Assembly: GCF_000003815.2 (NCBI RefSeq)
Contig: NC_049985.1
Location: 25,676,729 to 25,700,447, forward strand
Source of the DNA: Branchiostoma floridae
Lineage: Eukaryota; Chordata; Leptocardii; Amphioxiformes; Branchiostomatidae
Direction of reading: 5' to 3'
DNA length: 23,719 bases
Shown: in pieces, positions 1-9,806 of the stretch
Position numbering within the stretch: the stretch's first letter is position 1
Layout: each line of letters opens with the position of its first letter
The notes under the pieces: generated by a model
Databases searched by the model: none
What the model was told of the DNA's origin: nothing
Seen by the model: the letters and a program-made list of their open reading frames with translations, nothing else
Translations under genes and position numbers: made by a program

Positions 1-570
1 CAAGGGGCATATAAGTACAAATCCAAACATGCTTCAAGCTCTGCATCCACAGTCACTGCTTTCAAACTATCCCTGTATGGTAGATATTTGGGAACTTAGA
101 AGCTCGGTAGTAGCACTAATGGCCTACAAGGTCACTAAACCCAGGCGGGGCTCCAGTGATGTAACACACAGGGCGGCATGTGTCCTTGGGTATGGAATAA
201 GAAAGAAGATGGAATCAGCGGGACGTCTCGAGACTCCATGCAATCTTAAACCCACTGCTGCGTGGAGAGTGTACTGTAAATTCACCAATTTTTGCGGGGA
301 TCCAATAGTGTAGTACATCGATCTGTCTCTACGATTCCTTATAGCCCATCTCATTATGTTATGTTTTAACATTATGAAAGATCAGAAATAGGAAATCATG
401 ACACTACAATGTATTGCTGCTGCGTTGTAGCGTCATGAAAATGTTACTATGAATATTGCACCACCATAAACATTTTAAGATTCACAGTAAGAAGGTGATG
501 ACCTTAGTGCTGAAGTCTGTGATGCTGTCAATATGGCTGTCTACCTATCCTATCTGCCAACATAAGACTT

Positions 571-716
571 TTCTAGAATTTCTGTAGAAATCTGCACAGA
601 TCTCTGTATATGGCCATATAATTCTGTGCTAGGGCTGCAAAAATATGTGCGGATTTCTGTGTCTGCCTACAGAATTCTGTGCCCAATGCAAAAACCTGCA
701 GAGTTCTGTAGAATTG
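571..716. repeat. Degenerate short-motif repeat (AGAATTCTGTGC-like)
   Basis: Several imperfect copies of agaattctgt, atttctgt and tctgcacaga recur every 20-40 bases in both orientations. The stretch looks like the remains of a foldback element or an old satellite. Confidence 0.45.
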
Positions 717-974
717 AGCTAATCCCCAGGGAGCCATCAGTGGCTGCTACATACATGTATCTCTACCTATTAGATGTGATATTGATTTGAGTTTGAGATT
801 AATGAAATGTAGTCGCAAATCAAACTGGAATTCCTAAATTTAACTGGAGGGTGTTTCAAACCTTTCCGCCACCAGGCCTTACAGGCCTGGGTTATGGATG
901 ATACAATTCCACAAAAATAGGGCAAATAATTGGCTAGGAGAATCAGTACAGGGAAAAGGCATCATTTACTTTGG

Positions 975-1165
975 TAAGGCCAAAGCAAGTCAAGTTTATG
1001 GATGACATCAGCACGCTCATTAATTTTCGCCTGATTTCGTTTAAAAAAATTTCTTCAGGGATGGTAAGGTAGACCAAAAATGGGTAAATAATAGGTTGTG
1101 TTGTAACCTAATAATTGTATGAAGAATTGACACTAGAGAGGCAGCCTTGACTGTAGTTGCAGAAG
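975..1165 (+). repeat. Dispersed repeat, copy 1 (related to 21,340-21,520)
   Basis: Shares aaggccaaagcaagt-like sequence, ttatggatgacat, gctcatyaattttc and rggttgtgttrtar with 21,340-21,520, in the same orientation. The two are clearly diverged. A further shared piece (tgactgtagttg, near 1,150 and 21,945) suggests the second copy was split by an insertion. Confidence 0.6.
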
Positions 1166-1688
1166 TGAAACTTGCTGGACAGTTGTAAGAATGGGGCCAA
1201 TATGAAAACCATAAGACTTTGGTGTAGTTGCCAACATGGTTAGTGATGCCAGTCTACCACACTTGCATCGCTTTTACTACACTAGTTCACTTCTTGAATA
1301 CAGGAATGAATGCCTTGTTGGCTGTGATGCCATATTTTGTTACTTCAATTCTTGTTACAACATCTACGGTGTTTAATGTGAAAATTTGCCATCTTGTTTT
1401 TCCTTACCCATCTTGTTTTTTTCTGTCCTATCTCATTCATTTTGCAGTGTGCAGAGGATGTCGTCCATAAAATTTACTTGCTGTGGCCTAACTGATCTGG
1501 CAAATGAAACCCTGTGGTGGCCAAACTCCCATGGCAAATTATTCTCCCTATAGCTAGCGTAGTTAATTTGACAGAGACTAGATTAATGGTGGTATCAGTG
1601 TAAAAATAGGACTTTGAAGATTGTTGAATTTTTAAAAAGGAGAATTTTGGTTTTAAAAATGCGATCCAGATCTTAGCGCTTCTATAGA

Positions 1689-2708
1689 GCTCCAAATATC
1701 CGCACCATGGACAGGACCAGTCCAGGACAGGACGCTCCAAATATCAGAACCATGGACAGGACCAGTCCAGGACAGGACGCTCCAAATATCAGAACCATGG
1801 ACAGGACCAGTCCAGGACAGGACGCTCCAAATATCAGAGCCATGGACAGGACCAGTCCAGGACAGGACGCTCCAAATATCAGAGCCATGGACAGGACCAG
1901 TCCAGGACAGGACGCTCCAAATATCAGAACCATGGACAGGACCAGTCCAGGACAGGACGCTCCAAATATCAGAGCCATGGACAGGACCAGTCCAGGACAG
2001 GACGCTCCAGATATCAGTACCATGGACAGGACCAGTCCAGGACAGGATGCTCCAAATATCAGAACCATGGACAGGACCAGTCCAGTCCAGGACGCTCCAA
2101 ATATCAGAACCATGGACAGGACCAGTCCAGGACAGGACGCTCCAAATATCAGAACCATGGACAGGACCAGTCCAGGACAGGACGCTCCAAATATCAGAGC
2201 CATGGACAGGACCAGTCCAGGACAGGACACTCCAAATATCAGAACCATGGACAGGACCAGTCCAGGACAGGACGCTCCAAATATCAGAGCCATGGACAGG
2301 ACCAGTCCAGGACAGGACGCTCCAAATATCAGAGCCATGGACAGGACCAGTCCAGGACAGGACACTCCAAATATCAGAACCATGGACAGGACCAGTCCAG
2401 GACAGGACGCTCCAAATATCAGAGCCATGGACAGGACCAGTCCAGGACAGGACACTCCAAATATCAGAACCATGGACAGGACCAGTCCAGGACAGGACGC
2501 TCCAAATATCAGAACCATGGGCAGGACCAGTCCAGGACAGGACGCTCCAAATATCAGAACCATGGACAGGACCAGTCCAGTCCAGGACGCTCCAAATATC
2601 AGAACCATGGACAGGACGCTCCAAATATCAGAACCATGGACAGGACGCTCCAAATATCAGAACCATGGACAGGACGCTCCAAATATCAGAACCATGGACA
2701 GGACCAGT
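1689..2708. repeat. Minisatellite: 45-bp units grading into 29-bp units
   Basis: CCATGG recurs at exactly 45-bp intervals from 1,705 to 2,605 (20 periods), then at 29-bp intervals at 2,634, 2,663 and 2,692. The 45-bp unit equals the 29-bp unit plus a 16-bp insert (CCAGTCCAGGACAGGA). Units vary mainly at AGAACC/AGAGCC and GACGC/GACAC. Two units carry CCAGTCCAGG in place of CCAGGACAGG. Because 45 is divisible by three, long open frames run through it on both strands. None has a plausible gene context, and I treat them as a by-product of the repeat. Confidence 0.97.
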
Positions 2709-2877
2709 TTACTGTGATTAGTCTGGTAGAAACTTAGAAAAATCTTAGTATTCTTCTGTTCATTTACAAGCCATGGTGATGAACACACAATCTTAATATA
2801 TGCTAGTGCTCTTTGAATAGTGCTAGTAAATGGATCTTTTCTGATGATACACAATACAAATGAAATCTTGGTCCAAG

Positions 2878-3089
2878 TACTGTAAATGCATTTAAGTTGG
2901 TGGGGACTTAATTTTGCGGTAGCGGGAAAAAGGACTGTTCGCGGCGGTTTTAAGTTCGCAGTAGCACCATGCACTGTAGTCTCTTATTGCCATGGAAAAA
3001 TGTTCCCGGTGGTTTTAAATTCGCTGTGAATTTTGCAACACAAAAACCGCAAACATTAAACCACCGCGAAAATTTTTGCATTTACAGTA
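2878..3089 (+). mobile_element. MITE-like element, TACTGTAAATGCA family, copy A
   Basis: It begins TACTGTAAATGCATTTAAGT and ends TGCATTTACAGTA. Internally it has repeated GGTTTTAARTTCGC blocks, which pair with the GAAAACCGC-type blocks near the other end, so nearly the whole element can fold. About 212 bp, no ORF. A 7-bp direct repeat GTCCAAG lies just left (2,871-2,877) and two bases right of the element (3,092-3,098). Confidence 0.9.
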
Positions 3090-3510
3090 ATGTCCAAGCA
3101 GACGCTGCAAGGGATCACTGTCAGAAAAATGATCTCCCCTCCTAATACCCGTTCCGACATAACATCCCAAGGGCAGACAGTCCGTCAACACTCGGGCGTT
3201 TTTCCTTATCGCTGGGTCACAGCCTGTAATAGCCCTGTAATGCTGTGTGAATGCTTTCTGGCCTTGTACGAAACCGTTTGCTTAGGAGAAACACATAATA
3301 AACGATATCTGGACACGCAGTCCACAACTAATACCCCATTATCTGAGATCCCACTGAAGAAGTAATGGTTACTCTGCTCTTAGTTTCTGTTATGTCCCAG
3401 CTTTTATTCCTGCAACAAACTGCCCGCTGAAGACCCTGGTCATTTCACAGTACGTAAAACTAATCCGGCAGTTACCACGGGGGTCGTTCATAAAGGCAGA
3501 CAAGGGCTGT

Positions 3511-4203
3511 TCACACATACAGTCACTGTGTTGACTGTAGATGAGTTTGAGATAGTAGAACATAGCTTTTTGCCAATGAGGATTTACATGTATAATGTAC
3601 AAGTAAAATGTATAACAGGGTTAACACACACAGTGTTGACTGTAGATGAGTGTGAGATTATATATATTATAGTAGAACATAGCTTTTTGCCAATGAGGAT
3701 TTACATGTATAATGTACAAGTAAAATGTATAACAGGGTTAACACACACAGTGTTGACTGTAGATGAGTGTGAGATTATATATATTATAGTAGAACATAGC
3801 TTTTTGCCAATGAGGATTTACATGTATAATGTACAAGTAAAATGTATAACAGGGTTAACACACACAGTGTTGACTGTAGATGAGTGTGAGATTATATATA
3901 TTATAGTAGAACATAGCTTTTTGCCAATGAGGATTTACATGTATAATGTACAAGTAAAATGTATAACAGGGTTAACACATACAGTGTTGACTGTAGATGA
4001 GTGTGAGATTATATATATTATAGTAGAACATAGCTTTTTGCCAATGAGGATTTACATGTATAATGTACAAGTAAAATGTATAGTAGGGTTCACACATACA
4101 GTGTTGACTGTAGATGTCTTTGAGATAGTAGTATAGAATATAGCTTTTTCCAATGAGGATTTACATAATGTAATGTACATGTAAAATGTATAGCAGGGCA
4201 CAC
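3511..4203 (+). repeat. 117-bp tandem repeat, about six units
   Basis: GTGTTGACTG recurs at 3,528, 3,633, 3,750, 3,867, 3,984 and 4,101. The first period is 105 bp because it lacks a 12-bp AT-rich stretch; the others are 117 bp and nearly identical. The last unit (4,101-4,203) is diverged. The frame stays open for 202 codons because 117 is a multiple of three, but I see no start context, domain or partner exon that makes it a gene. Confidence 0.97.
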
Positions 4204-4640
4204 AGGCAATTTACAAAAATTGTATATTATGTTGAAGTTAAGGGTACAGTCTACAAAATATGTGAAAATGTGCTGAAGTTTGTTTGCTCCTTGTATTTTA
4301 AAAGCCACTTTTATTTGACCCTCAGCAGAGGTCATCATACTGTAGCCATTGGCAGTATTTATGCGCAAAATACCCAGCGTTCTGATGCATTTCCGTTTTA
4401 GATTGTCAACTCAAAGTATATTTGTCAGATCAATTTGACGAAAATCTTTTAAAGAGAGATTGAGATTCACCGCCTATCAACCCTAATTTTTCCAAGAATC
4501 ATGCATTCAAATGTGACAAACATTGTTTTGGGATTGGATCGCCATGATCAAAATACAGTAACGTGCACATGGCCTTACTCTTGGAGAAAACGTGACTTAC
4601 AGTGTAGTTCAGTCATAGACACTCTCCTAGGCAGTCGTTG
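4204..4640. other. No gene seen
   Basis: AT-rich sequence between the 117-bp array and a retrotransposon remnant. Short open frames overlap on both strands without domains or splice context. Confidence 0.5.
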
Positions 4641-4680
4641 CATTATAATAGATTACCGAATACATTTAGGAACATAAGCG

Positions 4681-4794
4681 AGAACATTTAATTACAGATC
4701 AGTTAAACTGTGGAATCTGCTACCCAGAGATTTCAAGATTGTCTCCAATACACGATTGTTTAAGAAGATGATAGACCAATTTTACGGATTATAA
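4681..4794 (+). pseudogene. C-terminal remnant of a non-LTR retrotransposon reverse transcriptase ORF
   Basis: An open stretch of 37 codons reads RTFNYRSVKLWNLLPRDFKI and ends FKKMIDQFYGL before TAA. The pattern of aromatic-R-x-x-x-LWN-LP followed by a short helix and FK is typical of the extreme C terminus of LINE polymerases (CR1/Jockey/L2-like groups) in animals. Directly upstream the frame is closed by a stop, and only degraded related sequence is visible, so this is a 5'-truncated, dead copy. Sequence to about 4,897, ending caataaactcaatgtatgta, looks like its 3' UTR and tail. Confidence 0.7.
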
Positions 4795-4897
4795 TGGTTT
4801 TAGTGTATATAACTTCTTATCAACCTTCTTATTTGTATGAGCCCTGGAAAATTAGGTCAATCTGAGCTTAAGGGCATCTCAATAAACTCAATGTATG

Positions 4898-5706
4898 TAT
4901 AGGGCCCTCCCAGATCTCTTTAATAACAGGGGGGGCCTCATATTTGAAACTTTGCCACCGACTAGATTTGTGGCAAGTGCTGTGATTGACGGACAATGTC
5001 ACATGGTGTCTTTGCAGAGCGGCACAAAGACAGCTTTTACCAAAAATCCATCTTTCATTTTTCCAAAAAAAAAACAGTTGAGACTGAGAGCAATTCTGCC
5101 AAAACGAATACGACGATGAAATAGAATCTGATGTAATCGTTCCGAAGGCCCCTACGCTGTGGAATTACACTGAAAGGATTTTGATGGAAAGTCGTGCCCC
5201 ACACAACTGTCAATTTATATGTGCGTCATTCGACATATTGCAAATCACTGCGGCCACTGATTGTCAGTAGATTACGCCGTCAACACTGCGTGTTTGAAGA
5301 CTGTTAGCAGGAGTGACAGTCCTGACTGTTTAGTATTCTCCCAGTGGCAGGCCTGTACAGTAGACGATGTCAAAATAAATGGCAGGGCAGGGACAGACAG
5401 ATAGAGGGATTTCACAGGAGAAATAACCCGTCAAGTCTCACTATGCACGTAAGCTCTGTCGTGCATCACATGTGTCTAAGAAGTTACACTGTCTATCAAG
5501 ATTTGGCCTAGGTCCAGTGACAGAGCTGGAAAATTTGCACAGATTTGTTCGACAATGAAGACAGAGGGAAAGAACCCATATACTGTACATTGAAAGCCCC
5601 ATTACAGATGGACTGACAACATAAGGGAAGTTCTCCACCTCCTCCATTTACTCTTTGCCAACCCTAAAGACAGAGGCAGCTGGCAGGCTGCCATGAAGTG
5701 TCTAAC
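4898..5706. other. No gene seen
   Basis: A 74-codon frame at 4,895-5,119 and a 68-codon minus-strand frame at 5,441-5,647 have no recognisable features. I see no repeat structure or splice-consistent exon. Confidence 0.5.
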
Positions 5707-5924
5707 GCTGGTTCACCTTTATTCGCGGGGTAACCTATATCCGTTGTACCTAAAAACAGGATATTTAGGAAAATTATGTACATGGACGGTGGTTTCAAAT
5801 TGATTTAATTTGTTTTTTCAGTAGAATGCAGTTTGAGACCAGCGTCAGTTGATTTGATATTCCGAAATACACTGGTGTTAAATACAATGGATAAAGGTTA
5901 CCCCACAAATAAAGGTGAACTAGC
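5707..5924. mobile_element. MITE-like element with long imperfect terminal inverted repeats (GCTRGTTCACC)
   Basis: The left end GCTGGTTCACCTTTATTCGC and the right end (read inverted) GCTAGTTCACCTTTATTTGT continue to match for about 45 bp, through GGGGTAACC and the ATCCRTTGTA block. The element is 218 bp with no ORF. Target-site repeats are not evident. It ends 15 bp before the next element. Confidence 0.85.
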
Positions 5925-5938
5925 ATTACATGTACATA

Positions 5939-6478
5939 AGGGGTGGGTGTACCAGTACAAAACGTTTTTTCCTTGTTAGACTGGTTCGAAAAAAACGGAC
6001 CTGAAAAAATTCAATGGACCGGATGTTGGACCAATTAGTAAGTGAACAGATTATAACAGCACTACGGCGGCAGGCATTCACGTGTTTTGAGGCTTATTGG
6101 TCCAAGAAATTAAAAAGAGTCACAGAAGAATAGGAGACTTGATAGTCATTTTTGCCAAGATTCTACAGTCAAACTCGATCTAAGTTAACAGAGGCAGTTA
6201 GTGTTGTTTACATTAAGGTAAGATACTCCACCAAACAGATTTCTTTGTAGCAATATGGACCATTGTTTTTAATATTATCTACCTAGTCCCTTGACCTCCT
6301 GGTTGTTGGGGGACAAGGTAAGGAGATGGAGAGTTGTCTCCAGGATGGTCTGTTTGAATATTACCCAATGCATTTTCACAAACAATTATGATAGGTTTAG
6401 GTCAAGACCTGGACCTGATCCTCTGGACCTGGACTATACCTGGACCAAAATTTTCTGTATCATCTGGTCTACATCTAG
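5939..6478. mobile_element. AGGGGTGGGT...GGTACA element, copy 1 (with extra internal sequence)
   Basis: It aligns along its length with 7,312-7,744: GGGGTGGGTGTACCAGTAC, then TTGTTAGACTGGTTCG, GACCTGAA, AGGCTTATTGGT, ACTCCACCAAACAGATT and GACCTGGACCTGATCCTCT. It carries about 75 extra bases (around 6,280-6,350) that copy 2 lacks. Its right end is degraded. No transposase frame. Confidence 0.85.
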
Positions 6479-7311
6479 GTGCATGAACATCAAACCCTTC
6501 AATGACAGAGAACAACAGACGACGAACCCAAGGTCATTTGCAGGCTGACAGAGTACACACTCAGGAAGAATTCTGTCCATGTCTTGAGTTGATTTGAAGC
6601 ACTTAGCCGTGGCAACTCCTTTTAAAAGCCAGTGGATGCTGGAAATGCCAAGTGCATTAGTCATGGCTCAGAGAACCACTAGTCGCAACTTCAATACGTG
6701 ACATTGTCATGGGGGGGGGGGGCTGTATAGGCTTGAAATGTGAGATTTAGGCCTCAAAACTCTGTTTGCAAGCCAAATCTACAGCTTTGCAGCAAAGCAC
6801 ACCAAAATAAAAGATAGTTGTTTTGACATTCAAAAAACTGTTTTAGGCTTAAAACACTGTTTGAATGCCACATTTTGCAACAGAGGACGCCATGATACTA
6901 AATGTTAGTGTTGTTAGGACTGTCACATAAACACTTGTTGTAAGCACGTTCAAAATGCATCTTAAAGTGTTTGCGCACGTAATACTAATAGTGTACATTT
7001 TCTGTCAAAAATAGTAGCACTTCTCATCCAAACTGGTGAACCCAACAATTTGAGGTCAAGACACTGCTTCCCCTGTGCTAGTACCCACAGCAATAAAAAT
7101 GCTATAATGGTCTATTTCTGGATCTGTACTCTAATAAAGATTATTAACACACTGAGCAGTGGCCAGCTATGTCATATGCAATAACCACAGTCTGAATGCT
7201 TGCTCCAACTGTTACAATGCTGCGACAAGAACTGTTTTCTTGAAACCAATCAGAACTTTGCCTATATTTCAAATCAATTCCTGAATCGGCATTCCAAGCA
7301 GTAGTAAGTCT
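6479..7311. other. No gene seen; contains a poly(G) tract
   Basis: Non-coding sequence with a run of 12 G at 6,711-6,722. Short related stretches (ggcttgaaatgtgag / ggcttaaaacactg, near 6,730 and 6,845) suggest an old repeat. No ORF with a recognisable domain. Confidence 0.5.
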
Positions 7312-7744
7312 AGGGGTGGGTACAGTGTGCCGGTACAAAACCGTTTTTTCTTGTTAGACCGGTCCGGAAAAACTGGACCTGAAACAATTCTGTGGACCAG
7401 ATGTTGGAACGATTAGAAAATGAACAGACTATACCGGCAGGCGTTCACATGTTATGAGGCTTATTGGTAAAAAAAATAGCAAAAGCGAAGTAGAGGAGAG
7501 TTGATAGTCATTTTTATCAAGCTTCTACAGCCATCTTGGTCTAACTTAACAGAGGCAATTATCGTTGTTTAAAAAATGAAGATATGATACTCCACCAAAC
7601 AGATTCTTTTGTAGCGAAATGGACCATTGTTTTGAGTATTACACATTCACAATTAGGTCCAGTTTCAGGTCCAGACCTGGACCTGATCCTCTCTGGACCT
7701 GGACCGAAACTGGACCTGAATTTTCTGTACCGGTACCTACCCCT
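7312..7744. mobile_element. AGGGGTGGGT...GGTACA element, copy 2 (complete)
   Basis: The left end AGGGGTGGGTACAGTGTGCC, followed by GGTACA, matches the inverted right end (CTGTACCGGTACCTACCCCT). The element is about 433 bp and non-coding, with a palindrome-rich right half built from repeated GGACCTG/CAGGTCC motifs. It pairs with copy 1 at 5,939 in the same orientation. Confidence 0.9.
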
Positions 7745-7847
7745 ATAGTAGTATTTTGCTAGTTGCACATTCATCAGGATTGGAGTTCCTATAAGCTAGA
7801 AGATGTCATCCATATTATCAAATTAACATGGCCTTATGACAACCAAA

Positions 7848-8041
7848 TACTGTAAATGCATTTAACTTCGCGGGGATTTAATTTCGCGGTAGCGGGAAAA
7901 AGGACTTTTCGTGGTGGATTTAAGTTCGCGGTAACACCATAGACTGTAGTCTAATACCATGATAGAAAAATGTTCGCGGTGGTTTTAATTTCGCGGTGAA
8001 GTGGTCATTAATCCACCGCGAACATTTCTGCATTTACAGTA
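7848..8041 (+). mobile_element. MITE-like element, TACTGTAAATGCA family, copy B
   Basis: Starts TACTGTAAATGCATTTAACT and ends TGCATTTACAGTA, in the same orientation as copy A. About 194 bp; no ORF. Confidence 0.92.
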
Positions 8042-8320
8042 ATTAAGCTGTGGCCAAAGTGGTGGACAGTTGTGTCCGTAATGTAGTTGCTGTGCATCTC
8101 AGATGACATAGAAATCCCAGCTTAACCGTGTGGCCCCCAGGTGTTAGTGTTGGCGACTGTGTGTCCTTTAAGCCCCAGTGGTACAGACAGACTTATGGAT
8201 GGAAAGAGCCGAATGTCACAACATATAAATTTCAGTCCAATCCACTTATCTCTTGGCTCACGTGTCTGCCTTAAGAGTCAATCTTAAGAAAAGCACAGCT
8301 GGCAAAGCACTTAAGTATAA
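8042..8320. other. No gene seen
   Basis: Non-coding stretch between a MITE and a LINE tail, with no structure I can name. Confidence 0.4.
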
Positions 8321-8540
8321 ATGAATGAAGACCTTTATTGTACATACATACCCACTGGGTTCAATACAGATCGCGACAAAAGATACATGAGATATATACA
8401 ATGTACAGTACACAAGAATCGTATTTTACTATGTGAATTCGACTTCTTCTGTAAAGAGAGACCAATGCCCGCAAATTAGATGCAACTCGAGAAGGATTGT
8501 GATGGTTTCTTGGCATTTCACTGGAGATGTCTTTGTCACT
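8321..8540 (-). mobile_element. 3' end of a non-LTR retrotransposon (LINE), minus strand
   Basis: Read on the minus strand it ends CAATAAAGGTCTTCATTCAT, a polyadenylation signal followed by the short ATTC-type repeat tail seen in many CR1/L2-like LINEs. Upstream is a 60-codon open piece (8,361-8,543) without a clear domain, probably 3' UTR plus the end of the ORF. 5'-truncated. Confidence 0.6.
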
Positions 8541-8735
8541 CAACTAGTAGCAGCCTCACAGTTGAGCTCCTAGCTCCAAACTGGGAGACCACAGTTTAAA
8601 TCCTGGGAAGGGCATCTCAGTTGGGGCTGCATTTGTCTTTTGGATGGGGACGTTAAATGGGGGCCCTGTGTTTGGGGAGGTTCCTCTAGCATGTTAAGGG
8701 CTAGCAACTCCTTTGTAAAAATATAATATAATGAT
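8541..8735 (+). mobile_element. tRNA-derived SINE-like element
   Basis: The 5' part resembles a tRNA: TAGC...GAGCTCCTAGCTCC, then a degraded B box, AGTTTAAATCC, at 8,592-8,603. Then follows a body with TGGGGACGTTAAATGGGGGCC, a motif I associate with animal SINEs. The tail is AT-rich. It lies directly next to the LINE tail. Confidence 0.5.
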
Positions 8736-8904
8736 ACTGACACAACAAGGACTACGTATTATACTATAGTCTGTTTTACTACAAAGGAATCTATCGACTA
8801 TCCGTCGACTGGCATTTCAAAATCCTGTCGTCATGTAAACAATGGAGGGTTTGACTGTAGAAACTTGAGTTATACATGACAATGTACTCTATTCTACTTC
8901 ACTC

Positions 8905-9098
8905 TTGTCCTAAAAATGTCCTACGACGTTCGTAGCACGGCGCGTGTCCTTGGACCCATTTTTTGTCCGTGTAAAAACGCGCTGCAGTATAGCATCTCCA
9001 GAGGGCGCCGCAGCGTGTCATTTCCATTTGTATACGGGCAAAAAAGGTGTCCCTAGGACATGCGCCGTGCGTCGAAAACAAAAACTGTCCTAGGACAA
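8905..9098. repeat. CpG-rich imperfect inverted repeat (TTGTCCTA...TAGGACAA)
   Basis: TTGTCCTA at the left and TAGGACAA at the right are inverted copies. Inside them, GCACGGCGCGTGTCCTTGG pairs with an inverted GCACGGCGCATGTCCTAGG. Sequence right of it (to about 9,140) ends GTAAACTGGGCCTAAG, which resembles a transposon end, so the true element may be larger than marked. CpG content is well above the surroundings. Confidence 0.6.
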
Positions 9099-9601
9099 AT
9101 GACGTACGTCGTGCAAAGTGCCTCGTGTAAACTGGGCCTAAGTCAGAAGAATTGGAAACATGCTAATTCTGTTGAATTGATATGCATATGTGATAACCAT
9201 GTTATCCTCATGGTGTTGGTGACTGATTTCCATATAGTGACTGGACTTATTGCCACACTGATAAAAAACCTTCAGCTCCTATTGGTGCTTCTCCTTTTTC
9301 AAATCTTTGGCAAAAGCTCTTGGGGATGGGATATATCAGTAAAATGCAGGAGAGACTCTGTAAGCATAACACTGCCTACGCGGACTTCCCAGAGGATAGA
9401 TCCTAGAGTTAGGACGATTTGGCCAGGATTTAAAGCTACCCCGCAATCTGCTTCAGGCTCACATCAATTCTTTTTATCTTACTTAGTTTTAGTAAGTTAC
9501 CTCAGTGCAAGGCCATTGACCACTTCTGGGCACTTAACTACGCTCACTGTAGCAACATGTCTTCTTCTCAAGTCAGAAACATCGGGCTTTGGCAAACTAA
9601 C
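9099..9601. other. No gene seen; open frame judged non-coding
   Basis: A 191-codon frame (9,060-9,635) starts in the inverted repeat and stops inside the next MITE. Its two hydrophobic stretches are AT-driven, and no domain is visible. Confidence 0.5.
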
Positions 9602-9806
9602 TACTGTAAATGAATTTAAATTTACAGGGATTTAATTTCAAGGTAGCGAGAAAAAGGACTTTTCGCGGTGGTTTTAAGTTCGTGATAGCACCAGGCTCTC
9701 TTACTGCCATGGAAAAATATTTGCGGTGGTTTTAAGTTTGCGGTGGAGCGGCCACCACCAAAACCGCAAACATCAAGCCAACGCAAAAGTTTCTGCATTT
9801 ACAGTA
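9602..9806 (+). mobile_element. MITE-like element, TACTGTAAATGCA family, copy C
   Basis: Starts TACTGTAAATGAATTTAAAT and ends TGCATTTACAGTA, in the same orientation as copies A and B. About 205 bp; the most diverged of the plus-strand copies. Confidence 0.9.

Larger units (their letters stand above)
1..1688. other. Non-coding region with diverged repeats
   Basis: No convincing gene. A 94-codon open frame at 29-313 has no recognisable domain. An imperfect hairpin (396-409 with 425-438, one mismatch in 14) and a 7-bp-arm palindrome (CAGGCCT/AGGCCTG near 873) are present. Stretch 571-716 repeats the AATTCTGTG-like motif in both orientations. Stretch 975-1,165 is a diverged copy of sequence at 21,340-21,520. 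Confidence 0.6.

Noticed and set aside
1689-2708. CRISPR-like array
   Set aside because: Units are contiguous tandem repeats with no unique spacers, in a genome with introns.
1653-2721. Four long open frames (224-336 codons) on both strands through the minisatellite
   Set aside because: They exist because the 45-bp period is frame-neutral and the unit lacks stops. Overlapping frames on both strands, no domain and no splice context argue against a gene.
3090-3365. 91-codon frame starting at the end of a MITE
   Set aside because: The start codon abuts the transposon terminus, and no recognisable motif or splice partner was found.
3528-4136. 202-codon repeat protein
   Set aside because: Frame kept open only by the 117-bp period; no flanking exon, signal peptide or domain.
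9060-9635. 191-codon frame with hydrophobic stretches
   Set aside because: Begins inside an inverted repeat and ends inside a MITE. Composition follows local AT content and no domain is visible.
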